Assembly (NCBI RefSeq): GCF_027943255.1
Contig: NC_072894.1
Location: forward strand, 58,655,601-58,719,600
Length of the DNA: 64,000 bases
Source of the DNA: Anastrepha obliqua
Lineage: Eukaryota > Arthropoda > Insecta > Diptera > Tephritidae
Reading direction: 5' to 3'
The first letter of the stretch is position 1. The number at the start of each line of letters is the position of its first letter. A program made the translations under genes and the position numbers. Of the stretch, positions 34,001 to 43,599 are shown one piece after another. The notes under the pieces are model-generated. The model had not been told where the DNA came from, ran no database searches, and was given only the letters and a program-made list of their open reading frames with translations.

Positions 34001-34286
34001 TAGACATAGCGCAGCGAATAAAGATCCAGCGGCTACGTTGGCTGGGTCATGTCGTCCGAATGGATACAAACGCTCCGGCTTTGAAAGTATTCGATGCGGT
34101 ACCAGCTGGTGGTAGCAGAGGAAGAGGGCGGCCTCCTCTGCGTTGGAAAGATCAGGTGGAGAAGGACTTGGCTTCACTTGGTGTGTCCAACTGGCGCCGG
34201 TTAGCACGAGAAAGAAACGACTGGCGCGCTTTGTTAAACTCGGCCAAAATCGCGTAAGCGGTTATCGCGCCAATTAAGAAGAAGAA
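31035..34286 (+). mobile_element. Full-length RTE-clade non-LTR retrotransposon
   Basis: About 3.25 kb, bounded by an exact 10-bp target duplication, GATATGGTAA, at 31025-31034 and 34287-34296. A 5' UTR of about 229 bp precedes a single 997-codon ORF. The 3' UTR is very short (about 30 bp) and ends in an AAG repeat (AAGAAGAAGAAG) instead of poly(A), as is usual for RTE elements. Two truncated relatives lie at 1209-2756 and 23466-23872. Confidence 0.96.
31264..34257 (+). CDS. RTE retrotransposon endonuclease/reverse transcriptase, intact
   Basis: A single 997-residue polyprotein that carries out target-primed reverse transcription: it nicks genomic DNA and copies its own RNA at the nick. Residues about 25-275 form an apurinic-endonuclease-like domain (CTWNVRSLNG, IQEMRW, LGDFNARVG with Asp167, SDH with Asp262-His263). 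A basic, charged linker follows at about 330-430. The reverse transcriptase core is about 500-760: NYRGISLLNIAYKV, FRPGKSTIDQIFSIR, VDFKAAFDS, GFRQGDSLSC and the catalytic YADD at 733-736. The C-terminal part has LTYGAEAWT and RLRWLGHVVRMD, common to RTE-type proteins. There is no RNase H and no ORF1, as expected of the clade. No stop or frameshift is present. The frame opens with ATG at 31264, 229 bp after the element start. Confidence 0.97.
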   Translation: MKSVKKPRMRPPYTDDDPCKRTKDYDLRACTWNVRSLNGEGASARLVDVLVRVKADITAIQEMRWTGQGKKTIGPCDVYYSCHVKERKFGVGFVVGERLRRQVLSFTPVDERLATIRIKARFFNISLICAHAPTEEKDDATEDSFYERLERSYERCPRHDIKVVLGDFNARVGKEGIFGPTVGKFSLHNETSGNGQRLIDFAGARNMVVCSTRFQHKKIHQATWLSPDRKTRNQIDHVVIDGRHASSVLDVRTIRGPNIDSDHYLVAAKLRTRLCAAKNVHLPTQRMFDIEKLQSQQTARRFATRLSLLLSESTAQQIGMREQWSHISRSLRTAAEEEIGFRRARKNNWYDEECHAAAERKDAAYRATLRSGATRAMWDRYRELKKEERRIIRKKKREAEIRECEELEMLANRNNARKFYQKVRRLTEGFKTGAFSCKNKDGELVTDVQSNLKLWREHFSNLLNSDSCACHRESEDPDTPIVDDGIVVPLPDHDEVRIAITRLKNNKAAGADGLPAELFKHGGEELVRCMHQLLCKIWSDESMPADWNLSVLCPIHKKGDPAICANYRGISLLNIAYKVLASVLCERLKPTVNQLIGPYQCGFRPGKSTIDQIFSIRQILEKTNERRIDTHHLFVDFKAAFDSTERSYLYAAMSEFGIPAKLIRLCKMTLLNTSSAVRIGKDLSEPFDTKRGFRQGDSLSCDFFNLMLESIVRAAELNRSGTIFYKSVQLLAYADDIDIIGLNNRAVSSAFSKLDKKAKRMGLVVNEDKTKYLLSSNKQSAHSRIGTHVTVDSYNFEVVKDFVYLGTSINTDNNVSLEIQRRISLANKCYFGLSRQLSSKVLSRRTKLTLYKTLIMPVLTYGAEAWTMTTSDEATLGVFERKILRKIFGPLHVGNGEYRRRWNDELYELYHDIDIAQRIKIQRLRWLGHVVRMDTNAPALKVFDAVPAGGSRGRGRPPLRWKDQVEKDLASLGVSNWRRLARERNDWRALLNSAKIA

Positions 34287-34296
34287 GATATGGTAA

Positions 34297-34596
34297 ATAT
34301 TACCATACATTTTTTCCTTCATATATAATAAAAAAATAATATAATAATAATAACATTAAAACAACAGGTATTATTAACAAACTTGGTTTTATTTTAAATT
34401 CTTCAAGTAAATCAAATTAATAATAATCAATAAGAAGGCATATGCCAATACAAATACGTGAATTTATATATGTACATATGCGCATATACATACATATATA
34501 CGCTCACTTAAGTAGGGGAGAGCAAGATGTCGAACGTTGCCGTTCGTTTGCTTTGTCGTTCTTTCCGCGCTTTCGCTTGCAGTTCATTCAATGCAA
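34297..34596. other. No recognised gene
   Basis: AT-rich right flank of the RTE insertion. A 26-codon open stretch from ATG 34527 running into the minisatellite is discussed under rejected items. Confidence 0.5.
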
Positions 34597-34728
34597 TGAG
34601 CAAGGTAACTACATATGAGCAAGGTAACACTAATATGAGCAAGGTAACACTAATATGAGCAAGGTAACTACATATGAGCAAGGTAACTACATATGAGCAA
34701 GGTAACTACGTATGAGCAAGGTAACGAC
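34597..34728. repeat. 19-21-bp minisatellite
   Basis: Seven copies of a unit ATGAGCAAGGTAACTACAT; two copies have AACACTAAT in place of AACTACAT. It is followed by GACACATTTTTTCGTGCGTG and then the inverted repeat GACGTTATCACGTC at 34769-34782. Confidence 0.92.
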
Positions 34729-34783
34729 ACATTTTTTCGTGCGTGCAGCCTGTTAAATCGAATTATAAGACGTTATCACGTCA

Positions 34784-34920
34784 ATATCTGCGGATCGGAG
34801 GCGGCTTGAAACTGTAGGTCCCTCCATTTGTGGAACAACACCAAGACGCACACCACAAATAGGAGGAGGAGCCCGGCCAAACACCCAAAAAGGGTGTACG
34901 CGCCAATTATATATATATGT
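34784..34920 (+). repeat. tRNA-derived SINE, 3' half
   Basis: Starts within ATCTGCGGATCGGAGGCGGC, continues GAAACTGTAGGTCCCTCCAT, GGAACAACACCAAGACGCAC, AGGAGGAGGAGCCCGGCC and GGGTGTACGCGCCAATTAT, and ends in an (AT)n tail. 5'-truncated. Confidence 0.92.
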
Positions 34921-36289
34921 AGTTTTGTCCCATGACCCTGATACGGGTTTAGTCATTACATCAACTTGTGAGCATGTTTTCGGGCACACGACATAGCCGC
35001 TTCCAGCAATTTACGCAATTGACAACCAGCGGCAACAAATGCGCTAAAATGATCAATGGCCATACAAGAGAGTTGCATACGTTCAGGTGGGTTGAATGTA
35101 CGAAAATTGCGGTACGTAAAAGCTCACTGAAACATGCAAACACAAAGGTTTATTAAATTATGTATATCACATTAGTTATTATCATTATTAAAAACTTATC
35201 GATTTTCAAGCATTCAGAAAACAAAATGTCAAAAAATTAACAGACACAAACGAATAGGTGTTTCTAAAGAATTTTTAGTATGAAAAAGTTTGCGTTTTAC
35301 TACTTTAGTAACTGAAAACATCAGAATGAGCAACATGGTGATGAATTAAGAAGCCGATTTTGACACGAGAAAGCTTCTTGAACACAATAACACAAACATG
35401 CTAAGCTACTTGGAAGTTTTCTTAAGACTTTGATTGAAAGGTTGAACAATTTTGGAACATTTTTGAGTTTCGTACAAAGTTTGAAATATTGATTTCCAAG
35501 GTTTTTGTTATAAAGCGAACTACATTTATATAAAAAGCTTACGAAGAAAATTTATCATGAAAAATATTACAAATAATGTGAAAAGGCAAAGAGACTTAAT
35601 TATCCAAGCCCAAGTGCATAAGCTGAACATTGAACTTTTCGCATTATAAATGATTAATTTTCTCATTTAAAATTTAGCGGAACCACAATGCGCTTAATAA
35701 TTGATTATCACAAACAATTGAAGGCTTTATAATAGTTTATACAAAACTGCTTTTGAGTGCTTTTTAATTAAATTAAATTTTAGAGAAGAATATTAATAAT
35801 TCATTGTACGATGAGCTATTAGTAATGGTCAAAATCAAAGCGTAAATTTGTGCATTCATACGTACTCGCTGTTTAGTTAAGTAAGCACACGCATAATATT
35901 TAATTTTCGAGGTACACATTTTGTGCGTAAAACTGCACCTACACATATTAAGACCCTCACCTCATTTGTAATGCTGTTTCTTTAAAAGCGTGTAAAATGG
36001 AAACGAAAAAAGCTTTTTTATTATTGCCTTGGGTATTTGTTTTCTTGATTTATTGTAAATTCACAAAAAACATTTTTGTTTGATCATATGAGGTTCGTTC
36101 AAAAAGTTGTGCGCCTTCAAAAAAGGTATATCGCTGGCGACACGGATTCTTGGACTCAGAGGTGTCTGAAATCAAAAACGACAAAAAGGTTCTTCTTCAC
36201 TCTGAATTTCGTTATAGTGTGAACTACGATCTTTAAAAAAAATTAAAAAATAAAATAAAATTTGACAGAATGGCGGACGTTCAAAGATG
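34921..36289. other. No recognised gene
   Basis: About 1.4 kb, AT-rich. Overlapping 60-codon ORFs on both strands at 34961-35156 have no recognisable similarity. No repeats identified. Confidence 0.5.
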
Positions 36290-38185
36290 AAAAACCGTCT
36301 TCTTATATTTCTATGCCGTATTTCCAGTGGTATGTGTGGCATGCTCCCTGGTTCTTCGCACATGGGCGTATGGATGTTATACGCTACCGCGGCTTCTTTT
36401 GCATCTGCAGCAAAGATATTATTATACCGTTTTATGCCATCGAGAGCACATGACTCGACCGTCTGTGATTTGACATCAGTTCGTAGACAGTCCACCTCCT
36501 ATCGAGGGCTGATTTGTTTTTCTCTGCGTTTTACGCTGCCACTTCGCGAGTTGCAGGTGCAGCATTATCCCCTTTGCAAAACTTTTAACTGCGTTCCAAC
36601 AGTCATTTGATGCACACATTTTATTGATTAAGCTGTCTGGGCTCAGCTGTTCTCCCAAGACCAGCGTTCGGCGTTCTTCGTTGAAACGATCACAGAAGAA
36701 GAACAAGTGCTCGGCGCTTTCTATTGCATTGTTGCAGCTTGGACAGAACAGAGTGTCCTCCATGTGAAAACGATGGGGGTACTCCAAGAAACATCTGTGA
36801 CCGCTCAATATTTGGGTTAAATAATGATCTACGTCTCCGTGTCTTCTGGTCACACATTGGCTAATTTTGGGGATAGGTCTGTAGGTCCAATGTTCATTAA
36901 CAGATGAGTCCCATTTGCTTTGCCAATTTTCTAACAGATGTAGACGTTCCGCAGCTGTCGCTTAAGTTGCCGGGTTTACTCTTTGTTTGTCATAAAGTTA
37001 TCCCATTTCCTGCACAAGTATACATATATATTAGGAGCTTTCCAGCGTTGACGCAAACCGCGTCGTCTGATACGGTCCTGTATGCGCACACTACTCTTAG
37101 TGCATTTCGTCGGTAGACTTGAGCTGCAGGTCTAACATTCGATGGCTTAGCTCCTGCGCACATAGCAGCAGCATACAGGTTGATTGAATCCACCACCCTT
37201 GCCAGGAGGTGCCTTCTGGCGCCTTGCGGTCAGCCTATGTTTGGAAGAAGCACCGTTGACTGTCGCTGCTTTGTAACCCACAGTTGCTAAGTGTTGCTTA
37301 AAGCATACTTTATTGCCTCTTGCGACAGTATTTCATGGCCACTTATCCCCAATTTCATGAACTCTTTTTTTCGCGCAGTTACGAGGGTCGCTTCTGTTTT
37401 TTGTACTGCCAATTTCAGCCCCGCTGCAGAGAGCCAAACTTGGCTTCTAGCTGCTGCATCATTACACTTCTCCTGTAGGTGGTCTAGCTTCTTCTCCGTG
37501 ACCACGGGATCGATGTCATTGGCGTAGCCTACCAGAGTTGCTTTACCCGGCAATTTTAGCCTGAGTACTCCATCGTAAATGGCATTCCACAGTGAGGGTC
37601 CAAGGAAAGATCCCTGAGGAACGCCACCAGTGTCTATATATGTCTTTAAACCGTCATCCGTATCATACTGTAAATTCTATCCCTAAAGCAGCTTCATATT
37701 ATGCGTATTACATATCCAGGGACTTGGAAATTTCTTAGAGACAGCAAAATATTTGACCACCTAGACGAATTGAACGCATTTTTGACGTCTAGCGTGATAA
37801 TTGCACAGAACTTCATGAGTGTGTGTCTTCCGCTAATAGCGTCGCGCCCTATTTTTGTCACCATTCTAATAGCATCCACAGTTGATCTAGTCCGTCTGAA
37901 ACCAAATTGTTGTCAGATAGGCCGGTTAGGTATTCCAAATTCTCCAATGATTCTCAAATGATGCACTCAGACTCTTCACCCACCGTATCGAGCATACACA
38001 GGGGTCTGTATGCCGAGGATTTATCTGGTTGCTTGCCTGCTTTGAGTAACAGCGCTAGTCGTTGCAATTTCCATCTGTGCGGTAAAGTCCCTTCATTAAA
38101 ACATGCTTCGTACAAATTCGCGAAGATATCTGGCGTCGCCTGCACTGCTGCCTTAAAGGCGATGTTAGGAACACGTGGGCCTTAA
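36290..38185 (-). pseudogene. R1/LOA-like non-LTR retrotransposon, 5'-truncated and broken
   Basis: On the minus strand, from 38185 downward: the N-terminal edge of an RT domain (FANLYEACFNEGTLPHRWK, LLKAGKQPDKSSAYRPLCML), then FGFRRTRSTVDAIRMV, LDVKNAFNSSRWSNIL, the catalytic box as GYANDID (one Asp changed to Asn) near 37525, LKLAVQKTEATLV, and finally the C-terminal zinc-like segment TRRHGDVDHYLTQILSGHRCF..CPSCNNAIESAEHLFFFCDRFNEERR at about 36850-36660. These are the motifs of the R1/LOA-type non-LTR group. Many frameshifts and stops separate the pieces. The endonuclease half is missing. The segment below 36470 is probably the 3' UTR. Confidence 0.85.
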
Positions 38186-38298
38186 AGTATGCAATGAAGG
38201 TAATATATACATTTTTAAGCGACAACACCATCTTTGGCAAATGTCCCGCCAGCAGCAATTTAAGGTGACTGATATTTTCTCACCCTCTCCTCAATATT

Positions 38299-38545
38299 GG
38301 TATATATATATATATATAATTGGCGCGTACACCCTTTTTGGGTGTTTAGCCGAGCTCCTCCGCCTATTTGTGGCGTGCGTCTTGATGTTGTTCCATAAAT
38401 AGAGGGACCTACAGTTTCAAGCCGACTCCGAACGGCAAATATTTTTATGAGGAGCTTTTTCACGGCAGAAATTCACTCGGAGGTTTGCCCTTGCCTGCCA
38501 AGAGGCGACGCTATTAGAAAAAACCTTTTCTTCATTTTTGTTCTT
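38299..38545 (-). repeat. tRNA-derived SINE, head missing
   Basis: The plus strand reads (TA)n, then ATAATTGGCGCGTACACCC, GAGCTCCTCCGCCTATTTG, GAGGGACCTACAGTTTCAAG, CCGACTCCGAACGGCAAATA, CTTTTTCACGGCAGAAATTC and CTATTAGAAAAAACC. The tRNA-like 5' head is absent. Minus orientation. Confidence 0.93.
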
Positions 38546-40045
38546 GCAAAACACAAATGCAAATTTGTTAAAAAAATCATCATATGAATGAGATATCCAT
38601 CGTAAGCATTTCCATCAAGTGAAGTTGGCAAGAAAAATCATTAAAAAACTAAAATATCTAAAACAAAGAAAATTCAATAAGTAAGAAAGACTACATTCGG
38701 TCCAGACGGAAATTCATATACCTGCGCACATTTTTGTAATATGTAATTAATATAATTCATAGATAATGAAAGTTATCGATTTTAACATAAGAGGGACAGA
38801 TGGAAATTACGCTTTATGTCTTAGAAAAAATGGTCGTTGTTTTCATCCGATCTCCATAATATGTATTTCTGTCGAATCTAAATGAGATGTGACACAATAT
38901 TTGCACCAAGTTTAGGCTGGTTTTATGAAGTTGTTATTGAGATAAGCGCACTTACGCAGAATACGGGAGGGTACCGCCGATTTTTCGCAATTTTTCTATA
39001 CTCGTATTTTTTTTGGGGGGTTTGTCGGTTTTACCAAATTTGACTAATTTGACCTTATTTATTACAAAGATATCACATATTTTTCGCGAAAATTACTGTT
39101 ATACGGGAAGTGGGCGTAGTTATTGACCGCCCATTTTTAGTACCCATCTACCATCACCATTCCAGCCAAACTTAAAACCTCCAATGTCTAAAATGATATT
39201 GCTATTTTTTGTGTTACTGCATAGACTTTTGATTCAGCTCAGGCTCATAGTGATGAACCCAAATTGGGTACACACTGAAATGGAAAATGGCACTTGTGGC
39301 GTTGTCAGGCTCCATCTGTCATTTGCATTGGAGGGTTTGGTATACTTACACATAAAACCATTCAGTAGCCTTAAGAATGCATATCACCAAAAAATTTAAT
39401 AAAACTGTAAACATTTTCATCTGCTTCATACGAGTAAGTGCATCCCTGTTCCCGCTACCCATATGCAAAAACTTGTGGGAACAGTCGATACGTTGTTGCT
39501 TCAGATGACCATTCTAAAGGCGGGATGCTCAAAATTATATTTTTAAGGCGGGCATACGCCGACAGTCTTAACATTTTTTGTTTAAGAAAAAGTTTTTCTA
39601 CTGTTCTAGTAATATCTCAGAATGTCGTCTCAATTGATCGGTGATCGTCCTCAATGGATCCTCTACCTTGTTTGAATTGACTATGCCACTCGCTTTCATT
39701 TCATAGGCTTTGGAAGTCCATGTAGGATTCACCTACCGTCTTTGATAGAGTTAAGCATGCTTTGTAATCAAATGCTCTCAGAACCGTTAGGCGATTATTG
39801 TGTTGGTCCAGATTGCGAGCCTTGCTATAGTCTGCAGGCTCGTTTATTTAGAACGGAATTTAAACTCATGAGAAATTGGAGCATGAGAAGTTCCATTATA
39901 AAAGTTTGCTAGTGTTTGAAAGAATATAGATAACTATGAGTCATACAAGTACCCTACCTTAAATCTCATACCTCAAACCACAATCTCAAACTACAACTTC
40001 ATACCTTACACATTCCACACTATTTTACTGTACTCACTTTAATAA
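38546..40045. other. No recognised gene
   Basis: About 1.5 kb, AT-rich. The stretch at 38900-39180 (GTGGGCGTAGTTATTGACCG and surroundings) has the look of a dispersed fly repeat, but I cannot name it. No ORF of interest. Confidence 0.4.
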
Positions 40046-40047
40046 TA

Positions 40048-40977
40048 AAGCGTGTTTTTTTTAGAGGTTAGGTTTTCAAGATGAAATAAAACGTATATAA
40101 TTTAATGTTATGGCCAAGAATTTAGCTTTATTATAAAGATAAGGGTTTGCCATTATGTTTTAAAAATGATTTCGGGCAAGTGGCCGCCGCGGCTGGCTCG
40201 AATAAATTCCAGCCGAGAGGCCCAATTTTCGACCACTTTTTGCAGCAATTGGGGCCGTATGTCAGCAATAACGCGCCGAATATTCTCTTCCAAGACGTCA
40301 ATCGTCTCGGGCTTATCCTCGTAGACAAGCGACTTCACATAGCCCCACAAGAAATAGTCCAGCGGTGTTATATCGCACGATCTTGGAGGCCACGCCACAG
40401 GTCCACGGCGCGAGATAATGCGCTCACCAAAAGTTTCCTTCAATAAATCGATTATTGCGTTGGCTGTATGGCATGTAGCGCCGTCTTGTTGGAACCAAAG
40501 GTCGTCCACATCAACATCGTCCAATTCAGGCACGAAAAAGTCATTAATCATGGCTCTATAGCGCTCTCCATTGACTGTAACATTATGGCCGGCTTCATTT
40601 TTTAAAGAAATATGGACCAATGATTCCCTCTGCCCATAGAGCACACCAAACAGTGACTTTTTGAGGATGTAACGGCGTCTCAGCAATGGCTTGTGGATTA
40701 TGTTCACTCCAAATGCGACAATTTTGCTTATTGACATACCCATTCAACCAAAAGTGAGCTTCATCGCTGAACAAAATTTTCTTCGATGCGTCGCGCGAAC
40801 CGAACCATTATTTTCGTAATAAATTTGCACGATTTGCAAACGTTGTTCAGGTGTAAGTCTATTCATTATGAAATGGCAAACCAAACTGAGCATAAATCAA
40901 GTGACAGCTGTCAAAAAGACCATCTACGAAAAAAGTAGTGCCAACTTGAAAACCTAACCTCTAAAAAAAACACCCTT
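40048..40977 (-). mobile_element. DD41D transposon, internally deleted copy
   Basis: 930 bp, with TA at 40046-40047 and 40978-40979. The ends are AAGCGTGTTTTTTTTAGAGG and the complement of CCTCTAAAAAAAACACCCTT. It is nearly identical to the intact element at 51363-52663 but lacks the part matching 52098-52471 (374 bp), which encodes the transposase N-terminal half up to just before the first Asp. A one-base insertion in the T run near 40600 also shifts the frame. The C-terminal part (residues matching NEAGHNVTVNGERY to the stop at 40153) remains open. It is non-autonomous with usable ends. Confidence 0.95.
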
Positions 40978-41183
40978 TACTTAATTATTACCCTAAATAA
41001 TCCGCGAGCCACTGCACTCTGCTCTGCTTTTGTGCAAATACTAAGTTGTTCAATAAGTTCTACGGTTCGATAAGGCGTTGCTACTACACAACATTTTTTT
41101 TGTTATGTTGGTACAGTCTTCATACCAACTTATGTGAAGTTTCATTCCAATCTGTCAATTGACGTGTCACAGTATTTTCTATA

Positions 41184-42850
41184 ATGGAAAAAATTAAACA
41201 TCGTGCAGTGATGGAATTTTTATTTTTGAAAGGCCTTGGAAGATTAAAAGCAAAGGAAATTTATGAACAAATGTTGGAAGTGTAAAGGATTTTCGGCATC
41301 TATTAGTACTGCAGAAAGATGAGTTGTTGAATTTAAACGTGGTCGTGAAAAACCTTGAAGACAATCCACGTCAAGAACGTCCTAAAATGGCAATAGCACC
41401 AGAAATCATAGAAAGTACCTGTGTACTCGTATTGGCAAATCATCAAGTGTTGTCTGAGGTATCTTATTAGGCAGTGTGAGCAATATTTTGACTGAAAGTT
41501 GTATGCACAATGGGTGCCACATTCGCTAGTAATGCAACAAAAGCATATAGCATATATAAGCATAGAGTGTATTTTGTGCATCGGTTCATCACTAAGGATG
41601 AAACTTGGGTCAATCGCAATGATCCTGAGATCAAACAAGAGGCTAAAGAGAGATGTGAACTTGGTCCTTCGCTCCGAGGTGAGTTCGAACTGGAGTTGGA
41701 ATTCGGCCAAGAAGGTGATAGCTTAAGGGGTAACACCACTCTACACGCGTAAAATAAACACGATTTTTAAAGAATTTTTTTGTATAGAAAGAAAGGGAAA
41801 ACAATCACTCTGATTTGGGAAGTTATTACTTATATACTAAAATACAAAACTACAAAGTTTGATCGAAAAATTTTACAAAATGGCGGCATTGGAGACATTT
41901 TTGTAATGTGGTTTCTCTTGAAGGAGCTCCGCGGCACGCAGCACAGAGGGTGCAAATTTTAATCTGGAACAAGGAAATTTGTTTTTTCTTAATCTAGATA
42001 AGAATAGCTAGAGAAACACGTAGGGGATTAAAAAAATATTTATTTTTGTGGAATTAGCAAGCATTTGAAGAAAAAAACTCTATTTCGGACTAAAAACACG
42101 GCACTTAAATAATTATAACAATCGTTTAAATTAATCTATCGAAAATCCCCTACGCTCTTCTCTTAAGAAGGTTATTATACAGACGTAGTGAAAAACCTGA
42201 TTAAAAATATTTAAAATTGTTTGAGTTATGCTGCGTGCCAATTTCAGAAAACGTGTTTTGAGAAAAACGCGTTTAAAGTTTGGAAATTTGGAGAAATCGT
42301 TAGGTAGCAGTCACTAACGCTTGTTTAAAAGCTTAAAATATTTATGAAATAAACTTCGGTAACGTATAAAACTTTTTGTTCTGTATTTTAAAAGGTTCAA
42401 AGAATTTTTTAAGCTTATAAAAAAAATCAATTTTTGAAATTTCTACAGTGGTGTTACCCCTTAAGGTTTAGGGATGCGAAAGGAATTTCATTTGTCGATT
42501 ACTTGCAAACTGTTAAAGTAATAAATTCTGAATATTATTGTAACAATTCAGATAAGGTGAAGGAAAAATAGTGAAAAAGTACGCAGTTTGCAAAAGAAAC
42601 AATTCTTTTTTACCAGGACGGTGCACCGCATCACAGGAGCATTTTGACAATGGCTAAAATTCATGAATTAAAATTAGAATTTTTGGCGTGGAAAACGTTT
42701 TTCATCAAATAATGAGGTCATAATAGGTGTAGAAGCGTATTTTGTAGCACTTCCAGATTTACACTTGAGGCATGGAACAAATGTATTGATGTTCAGGGAG
42801 ACTATATTAATAATAGAGTGTTTTTCAAACCGGAAAATTTTGTTTTTCTT
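41184..42850 (+). pseudogene. Mariner transposase pseudogene in two blocks
   Basis: The first block starts at ATG 41184 (MEKIKHRAVMEFLFLKG), typical of the mariner N-terminus, and then decays through stops and shifts. Near 41590-41640 the first-Asp region is still visible (ITKDETWVNRNDPEIKQ). The frame is cut at 41726 by the TTAA MITE and resumes at 42461 with RDAKGISFVDYLQTVKVINSEYYC, the second-Asp region FYQDGAPHHRSILTMAKIHEL, and a corrupted third-Asp region. The C-terminal CIDVQGDYIN-like end lies near 42810. Multiple lesions predate or accompany the insertion, and it is not functional. Confidence 0.85.
41727..42460. mobile_element. TTAA-flanked MITE (piggyBac-like), 734 bp
   Basis: TTAA at 41723-41726 and 42461-42464. 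The inverted ends are GGGGTAACACCACTCTA (left) and the complement of TACAGTGGTGTTACCCC (right), 16 of 17 matching. It carries no transposase ORF; the longest frame (41780-41962) is random-looking. The interior is AT-rich and includes TTGAGAAAAACGCGTTTAAA. TTAA specificity suggests mobilisation by a piggyBac-type transposase, but the ends differ from both piggyBac families in this window. Confidence 0.92.
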
Positions 42851-42880
42851 ATCGAATCGCAGAACTTATTGAACAACCTA

Positions 42881-43599
42881 GTGTATCCATGCGCCTATCT
42901 GTACTCATTTACTTCAATAGTGTTTTTAATAATATCAACATGCCTTTTGCTTTGGGAAATGCTCTATTTTTGTTTATTCAACACATTAATAATTCACTGG
43001 GGCAGGTAGTTGTCATCAAAGCGTAAATGAAAAATTAATGAAGGGCGACTCGATGAATTATCAAGGACCTGTGATGTTGTTAAACTTTCTAAAAATATAA
43101 TATTACAAGAGTAGAACATTTTGTAAATTTTAATTATGCAGCAACTTTCTTGATAAAACTTTTTCAACATTTTTTTTTTGTTTCATGCTCACTCCTAATG
43201 CGAGCTGGTATTAGTACTATTTTTGTACTTGATTTGCGTGACGATTCTTGGCAGCAATGAGCAATTGGAAATTATTGATTGACACCTTGTGGCATGCGAC
43301 ACGACAGCATGGCTAGGAAGTTTTGCGGTAGTAAAAAATGAAATTGTGCCATGACGGCACTGTGTATTTGCATAAAAATACTTTTTTTTTAACTTTCTAT
43401 TATTACAAAAATTGAAAATGCTTCGAAAGTGTGAGAAAAGCTAATTAAAGGTAATTACGTTTTAGCCGATTATTCAACTAAAGAGAGCAAGAAAAGTTTC
43501 GTAATGTCGTAAGAGTTTTGGTAAACTTTTCATTATGAAATAAATTACTGATATCTTGAAGAGATTAAAACGATTTGACTGCAAGATACTTTATCCAAG
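42881..43599. other. No recognised gene
   Basis: AT-rich. No coding signature or repeat recognised. Confidence 0.5.

Larger units (their letters stand above)
41044..42878 (+). mobile_element. Mariner transposon, split by a MITE
   Basis: TA at 41042-41043 and 42879-42880. The terminal inverted repeats are AGTTGTTCAATAAGTTCTAC.. on the left and the complement of CGCAGAACTTATTGAACAAC.. on the right, about 31 bp with few mismatches. Excluding the inserted MITE (41727-42460) the element is about 1.1 kb, slightly under the 1.28 kb norm, so it also has internal deletions. Confidence 0.88.

Noticed and set aside
34527..34604. ATG followed by 26 codons with an arginine-rich, mitochondrial-presequence-like composition and AAG|GTAACT as a possible splice donor
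   Set aside because: The donor lies in a minisatellite repeated seven times, the stretch is short, and no matching downstream exon could be identified. It is more likely part of a repeat.
34597..34728. Regularly spaced short repeats resembling a CRISPR array
   Set aside because: The units are contiguous without unique spacers, and the DNA is eukaryotic.
34968..35156. Possible internal exon with flanking AG and GTGGGT
   Set aside because: Only about 80 bp, no similarity recognised, and such signals are frequent by chance.
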